Source of the DNA: Ampelocalamus luodianensis
Taxonomy: Eukaryota; Streptophyta; Magnoliopsida; Poales; Poaceae
Assembly (NCBI GenBank): GCA_036346255.1
Contig: CM070620.1
Location: 17,348,671-17,412,670 of the forward strand
Length of the DNA stretch: 64,000 nt
Direction: 5' to 3'
Both the position numbers and the translations under genes were made by a program. The notes under the pieces were generated by a model that had not been told where the DNA came from, searched no databases, and was given only the letters and a program-made list of their open reading frames with translations. Shown one piece after another: positions 49,204 to 59,870 of this stretch. Positions within the stretch are counted from its first letter, which is position 1; the number at the start of each line of letters is the position of its first letter.

Positions 49204-49256
49204 GTACCCCCCTTGCCTTTGTTCCTGAGTAGAATAACATCACAAGACTTAGGTGG

Positions 49257-49595
49257 CTATCCATCCTCAATGGAACAATTATAAACTCCTAGAAACGAAG
49301 TTACCTGATAATTCAGTTGGTGAGCATGTGCTCTAGTGATGGGTCCTTGCATATCAAGTTGAAGAGTAGAAGCAGTAGGGATGGTTGTATCAGTGGAAGG
49401 GATGTCCTCATCATCCTTCCCTTCTTGAATTGGAGTCGTCCTCGACTCAAGATCATCATCTTCTCCCAAGTAGGGTTTCAAATATGCAATGTTAAATGTG
49501 GGACTAACCCCAAAATCTGCAGGCAGATTCAGCTTATATGCATTATCATTAATATTTTCTAACACTTTAAATGGACTATCAACTCTAGGTATCAA
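49257..49595 (-). pseudogene. Gypsy pol C-terminal tail fragment
   Basis: 112 codons encode DSPFKVLENINDNAYKLNLPADFGVSPTFNIAYLKPYLGEDDDLESRTTPIQEG, the tail of a Ty3/gypsy polyprotein after the integrase. It is cut off at its upstream side by the TAGA microsatellite, so the rest of pol is absent. Confidence 0.85.
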
Positions 49596-49599
49596 TATA

Positions 49600-49600
<1 letters not shown>

Positions 49601-49641
<41 letters not shown>
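49601..49641. repeat. (TAGA)n microsatellite, about 10 units
   Basis: Uninterrupted TAGA units. It sits at the point where the gypsy pol fragment ends. Confidence 0.97.
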
Positions 49642-49642
<1 letters not shown>

Positions 49643-50831
49643 CTAGATATAACCTCTCTAATGCATTGTATCTATACCATTATTTTCTATTTATTTCTCT
49701 CATTTGTCATTTACTCCTCTCCTTCTCTAAAGTAGTGTAGGTAAGCACAACCCTCCTCCCTAACGCAACCTTTTGTTGTGTCTTGCTTGTTGGTCTACGT
49801 GACCAAGCTGTGTCTTACATGAGACACACATTCCCTTTTTCTTCTTTAATTTCCTCTCCATCTCAGCTTGAATCCTATGTGACACCATATAGACACAGCT
49901 AATGTCACTTCAATTTATCCTAACTTTTCACTGGTAATGAACTTGTGTGAAAACATAGAGACATTAATTTGTCACAGAGCTTTTGTATCATGTAATTTCC
50001 TGATAGGCTCAACCAGCAAAATTTGCATGCAAATTATTTTCATTGTCAATTATAATATACTACTATATACTGCAATAGCATTAGTTTCTTTTTTAGACGT
50101 AATAACATTAATTTCAGGCTGCAAAAAAAGTAGTAACGAGTGTTTGGATGAGAGAGGCTTAAGGAGAGCTCTGGATCACCTTTAACTCCAAATGAAAACC
50201 CTCGAACCCACATGAATTAATTCCCTGGTATACGGAGTAGTTCAGAGGAGAGCCACATGCCGGCGGGGCTACCTCCTAGCTGTCTAGATCGAGAATGGTA
50301 CGCCAAGTAACCCCCAAATCTGAGCGAAAGGAACGCAAACAGGCAGCGACGGCAGCGAAAAGCCGAAAACCGGGCGCGAGGATACTGTGATCGATGGTGG
50401 CGAAGCCGAATCGTGGATACGGCCACAGAGCCGCACTGTTTTATCCTCTCCCCTGTCGCCCCTCTTGTCCCCCCTTCCCATGTGCTCGCGCTCCAATCCG
50501 GCCGGGCGCGCGGACGAGATCACCGAGGCTCTAGCTAGACCCCCCTCGATCGCTCGCCCCGTCGTGCCGTTGCGGCTAGCTCGTCCTTCATGTCTGGACC
50601 GACAGTTACGTGCGCGCCCGGCCGTATCGGCGCGGTTGTTTCGCCCGACCGTTGCCGTTTTGCGGCACGTACCGGTGCGCACACGCACGCTCCCGTCCCG
50701 AGTCACGGGGCGATTTTGGTTTCTGATGATGCCGATGACATGTTCGGGTTGGTTTACGTACGTACGTAGGTGGGCCTGCGGGAACGTGGAGGAGCGCGGG
50801 GGCTTGGGGGTTAGTTGGTGGGTCGAAATGT
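49642..50831. other. Gene-free spacer
   Basis: AT-rich to 50280, then GC-rich (50400-50800) with overlapping open frames on both strands that have no known domain. Confidence 0.4.
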
Positions 50832-51286
50832 TAAGGGCCTGTTTGGTATAAATTCCATTTCCAAGTTTTAAGAACTCCAACTCAAACACTTTCAATCCAC
50901 TCCCCTGAGAAGTTGGAGTAGTCTGAGGTGGTGTTTGGTTAGGAAGCCAGCTCCCACTCCATGAATGAGAATGATCCATGTAAAAAGACGAGAGTAACCT
51001 TGGTTTTGTGACTTGTATATTTCTCAGACTTTTTACTGTTTACTTGGTATTTGGTCTGACTAACACCAAGATCAACTGTTGTATTATCGGATTTGCAAAG
51101 TCGTTGGATAAAAAATAAATTTGAGGTAAAAAAATCGTGTGCATGAACAAAAAAATTGCGTTTGTTGAGTCTGCATATCCATAAACTCAAACATATGAAG
51201 TCACCAACAGAAACTAACAAAAGGCCATAACAGAAACTAACATACGTCTCCGATAGAAATTAAAATGAGAGGTCATATTATCTTTG

Positions 51287-51366
51287 CTAACTCATTTTCA
51301 TACCATACCAAGTCACCAAGAAGTAGCTAACTCATTTTCATACCATACCAAGTCACCAAGAAGTAG
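51287..51366. repeat. Perfect 40-bp tandem duplication at the transposase 3' end
   Basis: CTAACTCATTTTCATACCAT and the following 20 bases occur twice without mismatch (51287-51326 and 51327-51366). The transposase stop is inside the second copy. Confidence 0.95.
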
Positions 51367-52668
51367 CTATGGCAGTAGCAAGCTCATCCCGAAATGTATC
51401 CATAGACCGATCATTCGAGTGTGATGTTGACCCATCCAAAGCATCTTGAGAAATTGCATATTTTCGGTATCTAGAAGGAATGGTAGGCACATAGTTAGAA
51501 TCTCGGTCGCACCTACGAAAATGCCAATCCCCGCTACCATGCTCACGTATGAAGTTGTGAAGCGCCATAGTAGCCGCAACAATCATCTTTTGCTTGGTCA
51601 TTGGATAGCTTGGCATCTTGAGTAGAATTGGCCACTTCATCTTCCATACACCAAATGTTCGCTCAACTATGTTACGCACAGAGGAGTGTACCCTGTTGAA
51701 CTTTTCCTTGGCAGTAGTTGGTTCGACACCTCTGTGGAATTCAGGAACGTGATACCTTTCGCCCTTGTATGGGGATAGGTACCCTGGTCGATTAGGATAG
51801 CCAGCATCAACAAGGTAATATTTGCCTGAATCAAAAGTAACATAAAGTTAATAACAATACATGGTTTAGGAAGAGGTATTTTATCCAAGAGCAAAGATAG
51901 TTACCCAATGGAGGATGTGGGAAGACACCTCGGTCTACTCTCAATGCATGATATAGCACACTTGTGTCATGCATAGCCCCTGGTTGACCAATGGATGCAT
52001 AAGTGAAACACATATCAAAGTCCACAACTGCCAACACATTCTGAGAGGAATTTCCGGATCTTCCAATGTATCTCACTTGTTGTTCTAGTGGAAGAGTTGC
52101 ACGTATATGAGTCCCATCAAGAGCACCTATGCAATCCTTAAGATGTGGCCAAGCCCTTCTATCATCTCTAATCCTACTATGGATGGTGGAGAAGTTTGGA
52201 TCCTTTGGTTTCACATAATCTACAGACATTGCAACCACACATTCTAGTACTTCTTGAAACTTTCTACTAATGGTCTCACCCGAGTGCTTGAACCGGTTTT
52301 GTGTTTTCCTATTCGATTCACCTCCACCGCATACCCATAAGAAGATTGCAAGTGCCTCTAGTGTACTCATATTCTTGGTAGGTTTGAGTTCATACGTACT
52401 CACCAACAAGTTATGTAGATCAAAAAAAGATTGTTTGGTTCATACGAAGCATCCTATGAGTCTCTCCCGGAGTAGCCAATGTTTCCTTCAACCAACCCAT
52501 CCCACTAAGGCGTGAAGTCCGCGTTTCAGCCTTGTCCATGTAGGTTGAATAGTATTCCGCAACAATGGATGCCCCGGCTAGAGAAATGACATCCATGGCA
52601 TGCTTTGCTCGCATGATCTTCTCTCTAGTTTTGTTATCTTCATCGCTATCACTTTCACAAGACGACAT
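51353..52668 (-). pseudogene. PIF/Harbinger DDE transposase (DDE_4), one frame break
   Basis: Exon 1 (52668-51905) and exon 2 (51825-51353) are joined by a 79-bp intron (TTGG|GTAACT ... TTCAG|GCAAA). About 410 residues. The N-terminal part (MSSCESDSDEDNK to ETLATPGETHRMLRMNQTIF) holds the usual helical region. The core carries IGALDGTHI (first Asp), VDAGYPNRPGYLSPYKGERYH (second Asp) and NIVERTFGVWKMKWPIL (Glu), with 47 residues between the second Asp and the Glu, as in PIF. It ends ALHNFIREHG. An A7 run at 52422-52428 (T7 in the gene) has one base too many, so the frame is broken just before DLHNLLVSTYEL. With that base absent the frame would be continuous. The stop codon lies in a 40-bp tandem duplication. 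Confidence 0.9.
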
Positions 52669-52920
52669 CTGTACATTTCATCACCATCGTGAGAAACAAG
52701 CATAAAAAGACAATACGACAACATAAGAAGGTAATATAAGAAGCAAGCTAATACGACAACATAAGAAGGTAACATAGAAGCAAGCTAACATAAGGTTCAT
52801 ACAATATCCCAACATAGGGTTATCAGTCTTACATAGATAGATCATGGTTCGCGAATGACCTAATACGACAACATAAGAAGGAATCTAACATAAAAAGCAA
52901 ACAAACATAACGTGACATAA

Positions 52921-53871
52921 TCAATTCCCATACTCCTTCTTGTACTTCCTCTTAAGCCACTCAAAACGATCTTGTGGGGTGTCCAAGGTTTTGAACATCT
53001 GTCTTTGCTCCCTCTTCAAAAACAACTCAGTGGCAATGAAGTGCTCATCACTACCTCGAGAGGCACCACATTCTTCCACCCAGTTCATCACAACATCTAT
53101 GGAGCAAGGGTCATCTTTCGTTGCAAATGACTCCAATGATGACTGCGATTTCTCAGCCATGTTGGCTATCTTTATGATTTGGTCTTGCAGAACTTGAGCT
53201 GTGCTTGACTTAGGTTTTTTGCCCGTCCCAATGGATGCAGGAGCTACTCGCTTGCCTTTGCCATTGGAGGGGGGCTCCTCGTCAAGCTCAATCTCATCCA
53301 TCTCCTCAATGTCATTCTCAGCATCAAGGTTGACAGATTGAGTATTCCCAACTTGTGTTTGAGGCAATATACCCATTGCCGGAGACCAATGATCAACACC
53401 ATCATTGGTGATATCTTCAAACATTCGCTTTAGAAGGCCTTCATTTTGAAGACCTTTTTATAAACTTTATTGCCCTGTGAATTTCTGTGAAAAAATAGGA
53501 CACCGATTAGGATAAATAAGAAGTACATGTCTGCTGCCAAAGTGAAATAAATGAAACAACACTTACTATGTTAACTTTCTTCCACCATGGAAGGGGTTGA
53601 GAAATTGTGCCTTTCTCATTGTCCCACCAGAACCGGTCTCCTTGTGGTGAGTTTTTCCAAATGGCGTACTGGACTTCAACTTATCCCATTTATTCTTGAA
53701 TTGTGTCTTAGTGTACTCGAGACCCGTTATATCCTTAAACCCCTTAGCTACCTCGGCATATCCTACAGTGTTCAAGTGGGTGTTTGGCCGGTTCCCAATC
53801 CTAACTTGTTCGGCAAATAACTCACACACTACCTTAAGATGCTCATCATTCCACTCAGCAGAACTTGCCAT
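52921..53871 (-). pseudogene. PIF/Harbinger Myb/SANT-like protein gene, two frame breaks
   Basis: Starts MASSAEWNDEHLKVVCELFAEQV, the trihelix-like Myb/SANT domain, followed by GNRPNTHL, KGFKDITGLEYTKTQFKNKWDKLK. Family-like sequence then continues in another phase (YAIWKNSPQGDRFWWDNEKGTI, PLPWWKKVNI) from about 53676, so one base is missing there. Exon 1 ends at 53567 (donor GTAAGT). Exon 2 starts near 53474 or 53484, and GLQNEGLLKRMFEDI again needs one more base in the A5 run at 53455-53459. The rest (MFEDITNDGVDHWS to KKEYGN, 52921) is open, with an acidic stretch and a helical C-terminus. These proteins bind transposon ends and partner the transposase. Confidence 0.85.
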
Positions 53872-54393
53872 CTGCATGTTGTGACATTCATACATACATC
53901 AATTTGAACTAACCACATCACAATAAGGCACATATTGATATACAATGATCAGCAAGCACTAATGTATATTCTGCAGTTTATTGTGTATTCTGTAGATTGC
54001 ATAGATCTAGTTAAACGTATATTCAGCAGTTTATCAAGCAAGACTGCATAGATCCAGTTATATTCTGCAGTCTCTTGAACACCCAACCAGAATTGTCAAA
54101 CACGCAACACAATTAAGGTAAATATTTGTGATCAGTCCAACACAATCACAACAATCACACACTGATTTGTGATCAGTCCAACACAATCAGAATCATATTT
54201 ATCAAGGTAAATATGCTCTACACAATCATATTTATCAAGGTAAATATGCTCTACCATATTTGTGATCAATCCAACACAATCAGAACACACAATCAGTGCT
54301 AGTTTTCACAAATCTGGGCAGTAGTTAAGATTCACAAATGTTGTGTACATTCTGGATTCAGTACTGGTTTTCACAAATCAGATAGTATTTGCA

Positions 54394-54790
54394 CCATGGG
54401 CAGTCAGATTTCAGAATGCTCCATTCAGCTTTTAGAATGCATTTCAGATTTCAGAATGCATTTCAGATTTCAGAATGCTCCATTCAGCTTTCAGAATGCA
54501 TTGCAGACAGATTTCAGAATGCATTTCATATTTCAGTCAGCATTTTGGAAAGCATTTTTGGTCTGAAATCTGAAATTGAGACACCATTCAGCTAGCACAT
54601 TTCAGATAGTATTTGCACCATGGGCAGTAGTTTAGACCACATTTCAGATCGTATTTGCATAGCATATACACAACATTCTAGACTACAAATCGTACATCAT
54701 TTCAGAACACAATCAAATACCATTTCAGATAGCATTGCAGACAGATTTCAGAATGCATTTCAGATTCAGATAGCATTGCAGCATATTACA
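54394..54790. repeat. Array of TTTCAGAATGC-type short repeats in the PIF element
   Basis: TTTCAGAATGCATTTCAGA and close variants recur more than ten times (CAGATTTCAGAATGC, CATTCAGCTTTCAG, CAGATAGCATTGCAG). The array lies upstream of the Myb/SANT-like gene. Shadow frames here are Phe/Ile/Ser-rich and not genes. Confidence 0.85.
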
Positions 54791-54892
54791 AAACTCAAAG
54801 CAGATTATCAAGCTAGTAATATCTGTCAATCAGTCTTCCACCATTAGTAGACTACAATCACTACAATCACACACTGATGCATCAGTTTCGGA

Positions 54893-54911
54893 CACACACA
54901 CACACACACAC
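54893..54911. repeat. (CA)n microsatellite
   Basis: A short uninterrupted CA run flanked on both sides by CTGATGCATCAGTTTC, itself palindromic at TGATGCATCA. Confidence 0.9.
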
Positions 54912-55029
54912 ACTGATGCATCAGTTTCACAGGACATCACAGGGCTTACCACCGTTGCCGAGGAAAACGCGGAGGGCTGGGGGAGGAAGATGCCGACCGC
55001 CGGGGGAGTCGGAGCCGCCGAGGGAGGAA

Positions 55030-55450
55030 GAGCCGCCGAGGGCCGGGCTGCGAACGGGTGAGAGAGGCGAAGGGGTTGGGGGCAGCGAGGGGGCGAGCGA
55101 GGCGAAGGGGCTCGGACCGGAGAAGGGGAGCCGGAGGCAGAGGGCCTGGGACGGCGAAGGGGAGAGGGAGGCGGATGGCCTGGGGGCGGCGAACGGGAGA
55201 GGGAGGTAGAGGGGTTGGCGGCGCCGAACAGGAGAGGGAGGCGGACGGGCTAGGGTTGCCGAACGGGAGAAGCAGGCGGAGGGGTTGGGGGCGGCGAGGG
55301 GGCGAGGGAGGCGAAGGGGCTCGGGCCGGAGAAGGGGAGAGGGAGGCGAGCTAGGGGCGGCGAAGGGGCTGGGGGGCGGCGGGAGAGGGATAGAAGGGGT
55401 TAGGGCTGTGAACCTCCGGGAGCGAACGGGAGAGGGAGGAGAGGGAGCGA
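55030..55450. repeat. G-rich minisatellite-like array in the PIF element
   Basis: GGAGAGGGAGGCGGA, GGGGCGGCGAA and variants recur at roughly 50-bp spacing. Plus-strand frames are Gly/Arg/Glu-rich in every phase and are compositional. The position suggests the leader or promoter of the minus-strand Myb/SANT-like gene. Confidence 0.75.
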
Positions 55451-55714
55451 AGGGTTTGGGGGGAGGGCTGTGGATTGGGGTATATCGGTGGCAATTTGCG
55501 GGTAAATACTTCTAACTTCAATGGGTATTTTGTTTTATTGGTCCACAGCTCCCCACTTAAAGCAAGGTTTCATCTGCTCCCAAAATTTGCACTACAGGCT
55601 GCTCTGCTCCCGATTGCTCCAACTCTAAAATTTTGTGGAGCAACCCCGTTTGGCACAGCTCCAACTACTCCAACTACGAAGCTAGAAGTTGGAGCTGTAC
55701 CAAACAGGCCCTAA

Positions 55715-56860
55715 GGAGCGGTTTTTGTTGGTTGCGTTGCATCTTGCATCAGCTATCGGGCGACCGGAGAACCTGACCATAAACAGTGCAGCTAGCCCTG
55801 TACGGGGGATCAGTGCAGTGAAGTGGGTAAACGTACATTTGCCTCGGCTAGTACGATTGTGTGAGGAAGCGACAGTGTGCTACGATCGATGGAAAGAACT
55901 TCCCTCGCTAGGAAGCTAGCTGCTTCGGTTGCAGTTTGCTCCTTGATTGCCTGGTATAAATCGGTAATGGTACAGAACTACCGATACTGGTCGTGGAGGT
56001 AAGTGGCGACTAGGAGTATTACCACCGCACCACAATATGCTTTCTTCTGGGGCTTTTCCCCCAAAAGTTTTCACTTGATGATTTTTAGGGGCTACCTTAA
56101 TTTTATAATATTTGTTTTTTCTTTGGCTTTATCGGATAAGATACGTGCAATCACCATGGGGTCAATTCCTGTTTATATCCTGTCTTTATGGTATGATGAT
56201 CCCTGCGTTAGGTAAGGATTATAATTCTCACTCCATTGAGTTTGATTACATTTGAGAACTATGAAAGGCTAGCATTGTAACGCCTTGAGGTGCTTCAGCC
56301 TTTGGTTTGTGGTAGAAACAAACAAGCTATATACCATTGTTATGATTTTTAATCTCAACGAAGCACCACATGTTCTGGGACCAGGCTGTAAATTTGCTTG
56401 GACCCTGTTCATTCGATCTGAAGAAAATGTGAAAGTACCAGTATAACTCTTCACAATTACGCAGATGGTGGTTAGTGCATACTAGTACTCCTAGATAGTA
56501 ACTTGCTGTCAGAGTTTTCAGGAGGAGCCAGCACAGCGAAGGATCGATCCTCCCCCGGCCCACATTATTAAGAGCCCAAAGCTTCTACAAGTGCCACATC
56601 GATCGCCTCTCCATGTTTGCCATGCCACTGTGCTCTAATTCATGGTTGCATGGTTAAGACTTAAGATGATGCGTAAATAAATACAGCGCGGCAGCGTTGT
56701 TAGTTGCTACTCCAGTTCTCCCTTAATTAAATTCGCCAAGAACGACGTGGAGTGCATGTAATTAGATTAAACGCGAACCAGAGAGCTTTCTTAGAGCAGA
56801 CGCCACAGAAACAACGGTCCAGCGCGTGAATGATCCGTCCATTTTGCAGTACTCGATACT
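55715..56860. other. Spacer, nothing recognised
   Basis: Unique-looking sequence without a supported gene. Confidence 0.4.
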
Positions 56861-56861
56861 A

Positions 56862-57120
56862 CTTCTTCCGTTCTTTTTTATTTGACACAGTTAATTTTTT
56901 ACGGGTAAACTTTCTAAAGTTTGACCGCTAATAAGTTTAAAACTATCTAGATTGGCTATATAAAAATTATATCATTAGAATTGTCGTTGAAAATACTTTC
57001 ATAATATTATAATTTTATTAGTATATTTTAATATAAAAGTAATAAAAAATTATGATCAAAATTATATCTCAAAGACCGTAAAAAATTAACTGTATCAAGT
57101 TAAAAAAAAAACGAAGAGAG
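56862..57120. mobile_element. Stowaway MITE (Tc1/mariner), TA duplication
   Basis: CTTCTTCCGTTCTTTTTTAT...GACACAGTTAATTTTTTACGG at the left returns inverted at the right (CCGTAAAAAATTAACTGT ... AACGAAGAGAG), with TA on both flanks (56860-56861 and 57121-57122). The start resembles the CTCCCTCCGTTCC of grass Stowaway elements, and the 259-bp length fits. Confidence 0.9.
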
Positions 57121-57504
57121 TATGTTCTCTTCGCAGGCAGATAGCTCGATCATATCGATCCCATGCCTCCGCGTGAAACCAAATCAATAATGTACTACTA
57201 CGAGTGGATGGATCGAGCAATATATGCTCCGTTCTCCAGCACTGAGACCGAGGCTCTGACCATGGAGGGATCTATCTGGTTCTGCGTTTGTGCTCAACCA
57301 GAATGCAATGTTTTTGGTGTGAATTCTGACAAGCTCTTACAGCAGCTGGACTAGTTGCGTGAGGCGAGTTTTGTCGGCGAATGCAGTGGAGGGTCAAAGG
57401 GGCAGAAAGTTGTTGGACCTTGGGAGCTGTTCCTTTTTTAGAGGGGAAAGACCGGCGGGTGACGAACGGGAACAACGGCTTTACATGCTATGTCCTCGAG
57501 GAAG

Positions 57505-57738
57505 ATAATTCTATAGGATCTGGTCCACAATTCTATCAGTGTAAATTTATTTCATTGTATGACACGTGTCTTTTCACAAATATCAAAATATGATATGCTA
57601 ATCTTCAGTATTTAATTTGTGAAAATTCACATCAATGATTTATTGAACTGTGCGCTTTGAGATTTGTGAAAAAACACGTGTCACGCGGTGGAATGGATCT
57701 ACACTAATAGAATTGTGGACCAGCTCCTATAAAATTAT
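57505..57738. mobile_element. MITE with about 39-bp terminal inverted repeats
   Basis: TATAGGATCTGGTCCACAAT and following bases to AGTGTA match the complement of the right end (TATAGGAGCTGGTCCACAAT ... AGTGTA) with few mismatches. ACACGTGTC.TTTTCACAAAT and its inverse also pair inside, so the 234-bp element is nearly a full hairpin. The duplication was not resolved. Confidence 0.8.
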
Positions 57739-58399
57739 TTTTCGTGTTATGATGCCGGTTCGGAGTGGTATTGGCAGGGACCGAATCAGCGCTTTACGTA
57801 CAGGTTAGGAGGTGCGGAGTGGCATTGGCTGGCCTCCCTCCGTTCAAAAGTAGGTGCGGCGTGTTCCCTTTCGTAGCTCCTGCATACGCTTTTGGATACC
57901 CAAAAAAAATGACAAAACTGACGCCTCGCACGGAGCATAGGGCGTTAGGTTCGTCGTCTGAATGTGGATGTATGTACTTCCAAAGCCTGGTAACGAGATG
58001 GCGACGAGCATGTTGAATCCGCGCTGTGAAGGGTTGTATTTGGCCCGTTTCGAAATGGAGCCTTAAAAGTGTTTCCTGGGCAAACATTGTGGCTCCTAGA
58101 CGATCTAACGTTTTCGGCAGTTGGACTGACGAGTAAGGAGTACTATTGGGTTAATGCCGAATGCTTATGGGCTTCTGTTTCTAGTCCATAGGCTACTAAC
58201 AATAAAAAAACAGATCATAAAACAAAGCAGGATTTTTCAAGCCTGTGGGCCGAATTTGCCTTTGGGTCCTGTGAAACAAACTTCTCTTCAGCTCGAAATT
58301 GACAAAAACTGCAACGAATGAACCAAGTCACCAACAACTCGTAGCACAGCCGCATGGGAGACCTCTATCTATACACACGCTGACTAGTGATTACGCAGT
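57739..58399. other. 3' side of the CBS-domain gene
   Basis: Includes the likely 3' UTR of the minus-strand CBS gene. No other gene recognised. Confidence 0.4.
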
Positions 58400-59704
58400 T
58401 CACGCTTCATCTGAATAGCACTTAGGACGGAGATGCTCCTGGAGCACAGCAAGCACATCGGCGAAGCTCACGACTCCGACTAGCGCGCCGCTGATCTCAT
58501 CGACGACCCAGACGTACCCGACTCGGTGCGCCAGCGCCTGTGCCATGACGGCCACCAGCGAGCTCCCAGCATGGCATGCCGCCACGTCCTCCGTCGACCG
58601 CCACCGGAAGCTTCCCGACGACACCCTCCTTGCGCGGCGAGCACGCCCCAGCGGTGACTCCTCGTCGGACGGTGTTGACGACGACGACGGCGACAAGGGC
58701 AGAGAAGCAGCGTCCATGAGGTCGCACATGGCATCGAGGCCTCTGTCCTTGAGCTGGGCTCTGATGGAGCGAAGCAAGAATTCGGGCGGTGACAGAGAGC
58801 AGTCCATGTACGTCATGACGTCGCCAGCGGTTAGCGCGGCGAACGCTGCAGACACTGACTCGACGTCGCACGAGCCGAGCACGCCGGGGCAGATCTCGCC
58901 GACCAGTGTGTCGTCTGCATCGACGACGGCTACGGCGGTGCCATCCCCGATGGATCTCCGCAGGAGCGGGATGGCGTCGAGCGCGTCGCCGTCAGAGTGG
59001 ATGGCGTGAACGTCGCGGCGGATGAGGCCGAGGGAGGCGACGGTGAGCGCGGCGACAGGGTAAAAGAGGGAAATGGAGCTGAAGAGATGGCGAGCGATGT
59101 CTTCTTGCGTTAACACGCAGTAGTCAGCGGCGTTGGCAGCGGAGGAGGAGGAGACGTGGTGATGCTCCTTGTGGGCGCGCGCGTGGAGTGGAACGAGAAG
59201 GCTGTGTGAGTTGTTGGTCAGCAGCACGTCAATGGCGTCAAGTAGGCTGCAAAGTTGGACCAAACAGTTTAATCCTTTGTTGCCTTGTTGGTGTGATAAC
59301 ATTCCACCACTGAGAAAAGGACAGTTCCGAACAAGAGAAGAATCAAACGCGACGGCGGCGTTTGTCACGCACCTTGTGTCTGGGTCCATTCGGCGGGTGA
59401 CGTCGTGACCACCAACCGCGGCCGCGAGGGCAGACACGGGCCGGCAGAGCGCGGCCGCGGGGTCGCTGAGGTTGTCCGTGTCGCCGCAGATGTAGCAGAG
59501 GATGTCCGCGACGCTGATCTTGACGGACACAGTGGTTGTCTTCTTGGCGCGGGAGGGTTCGGTGTCGACGAAGACGAAGGGATCGGCTCCGGCGCGGAGC
59601 GCGGCGAGCGCTGCCGCGATGTGAGTGGACGGCGGCAGCACACGCACTCCCGGCTTGCCGATGCAGAGGTCGGAGATGACATGGGACATAAGGCTCGCCG
59701 CCAT
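58400..59704 (-). CDS. CBSX5: CBS-domain protein (CBSX5-like), two exons
   Basis: Exons 59704-59373 and 59246-58400 (donor AAG|GTGCGT, acceptor TTTGCAG|CCTA) give 392 residues. The N-terminus MAASLMSHVISDLCIGKPGVRVLPPSTHIAAALAALR is the plant CBSX5/6 type start. Four CBS-like segments can be followed: near 14-80, the LLDAIDVLLTNNSHSLLVPL region (from about 111), DALDAIPLLRRSIGDGTAVAVVDADDTLVGEI, and the C-terminal AHRVGYVWVVDEISGALVGVVSFADVLAVL. CBS pairs bind adenosyl ligands and regulate partners. The specific role of this subgroup is not well known. The 126-bp intron has no in-frame stop and is a multiple of three, so an unspliced transcript would add 42 residues. A TATA box lies about 140 bp upstream of the ATG. 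Confidence 0.9.
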   Translation of the reverse strand: MAASLMSHVISDLCIGKPGVRVLPPSTHIAAALAALRAGADPFVFVDTEPSRAKKTTTVSVKISVADILCYICGDTDNLSDPAAALCRPVSALAAAVGGHDVTRRMDPDTRCVTNAAVAFDSSLVRNCPFLSGGMLSHQQGNKGLNCLVQLCSLLDAIDVLLTNNSHSLLVPLHARAHKEHHHVSSSSAANAADYCVLTQEDIARHLFSSISLFYPVAALTVASLGLIRRDVHAIHSDGDALDAIPLLRRSIGDGTAVAVVDADDTLVGEICPGVLGSCDVESVSAAFAALTAGDVMTYMDCSLSPPEFLLRSIRAQLKDRGLDAMCDLMDAASLPLSPSSSSTPSDEESPLGRARRARRVSSGSFRWRSTEDVAACHAGSSLVAVMAQALAHRVGYVWVVDEISGALVGVVSFADVLAVLQEHLRPKCYSDEA

Positions 59705-59840
59705 GCACGCACGCTCGTACGTACGCACGACCCACAAGGGGAACGGAAGACAAGTACCGCAGAGAATGTTACGTACTTGCGGGAGAGGGAGGCGCGAGTG
59801 TGGTTTGTTCGACGGTGGATATGGCACTATGGCAGTAAGA

Positions 59841-59850
59841 CTATTTATAA
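59841..59850 (-). promoter_or_regulatory. TATA box of the CBS-domain gene
   Basis: On the minus strand TTATAAATAG lies about 140 bases before the ATG at 59704, directly after a CT run (59851-59868) like the pyrimidine patches of plant core promoters. Transcription would start near 59810. Confidence 0.7.
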
Positions 59851-59870
59851 TGAGAGAGAGAGAGAGAGCA

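Larger units (their letters stand above)
50835..55711 (-). mobile_element. PIF/Harbinger transposon with both genes, TAA duplication
   Basis: GGGCCTGTTTGGTA at the left end is perfectly complementary to TACCAAACAGGCCC at the right end. TAA flanks both sides (50832-50834 and 55712-55714), the 3-bp TWA duplication of this superfamily. Beyond the first 14 bp both ends carry CTCCAACT-like subterminal motifs. The 4877-bp interior holds, both on the minus strand, a Myb/SANT-like gene (53871-52921) and a DDE transposase gene (52668-51353), the two proteins known to be required together for PIF/Harbinger transposition. Repeat arrays lie upstream of the first gene. Frame breaks suggest recent inactivation or sequence error. 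Confidence 0.93.

Noticed and set aside
54394..54790. CRISPR-like array
   Set aside because: Repeats are irregular, degenerate, without constant spacers, and lie inside a plant transposon.
55030..55450. Gly/Arg-rich protein genes
   Set aside because: They are frames of a G-rich minisatellite inside the PIF element.
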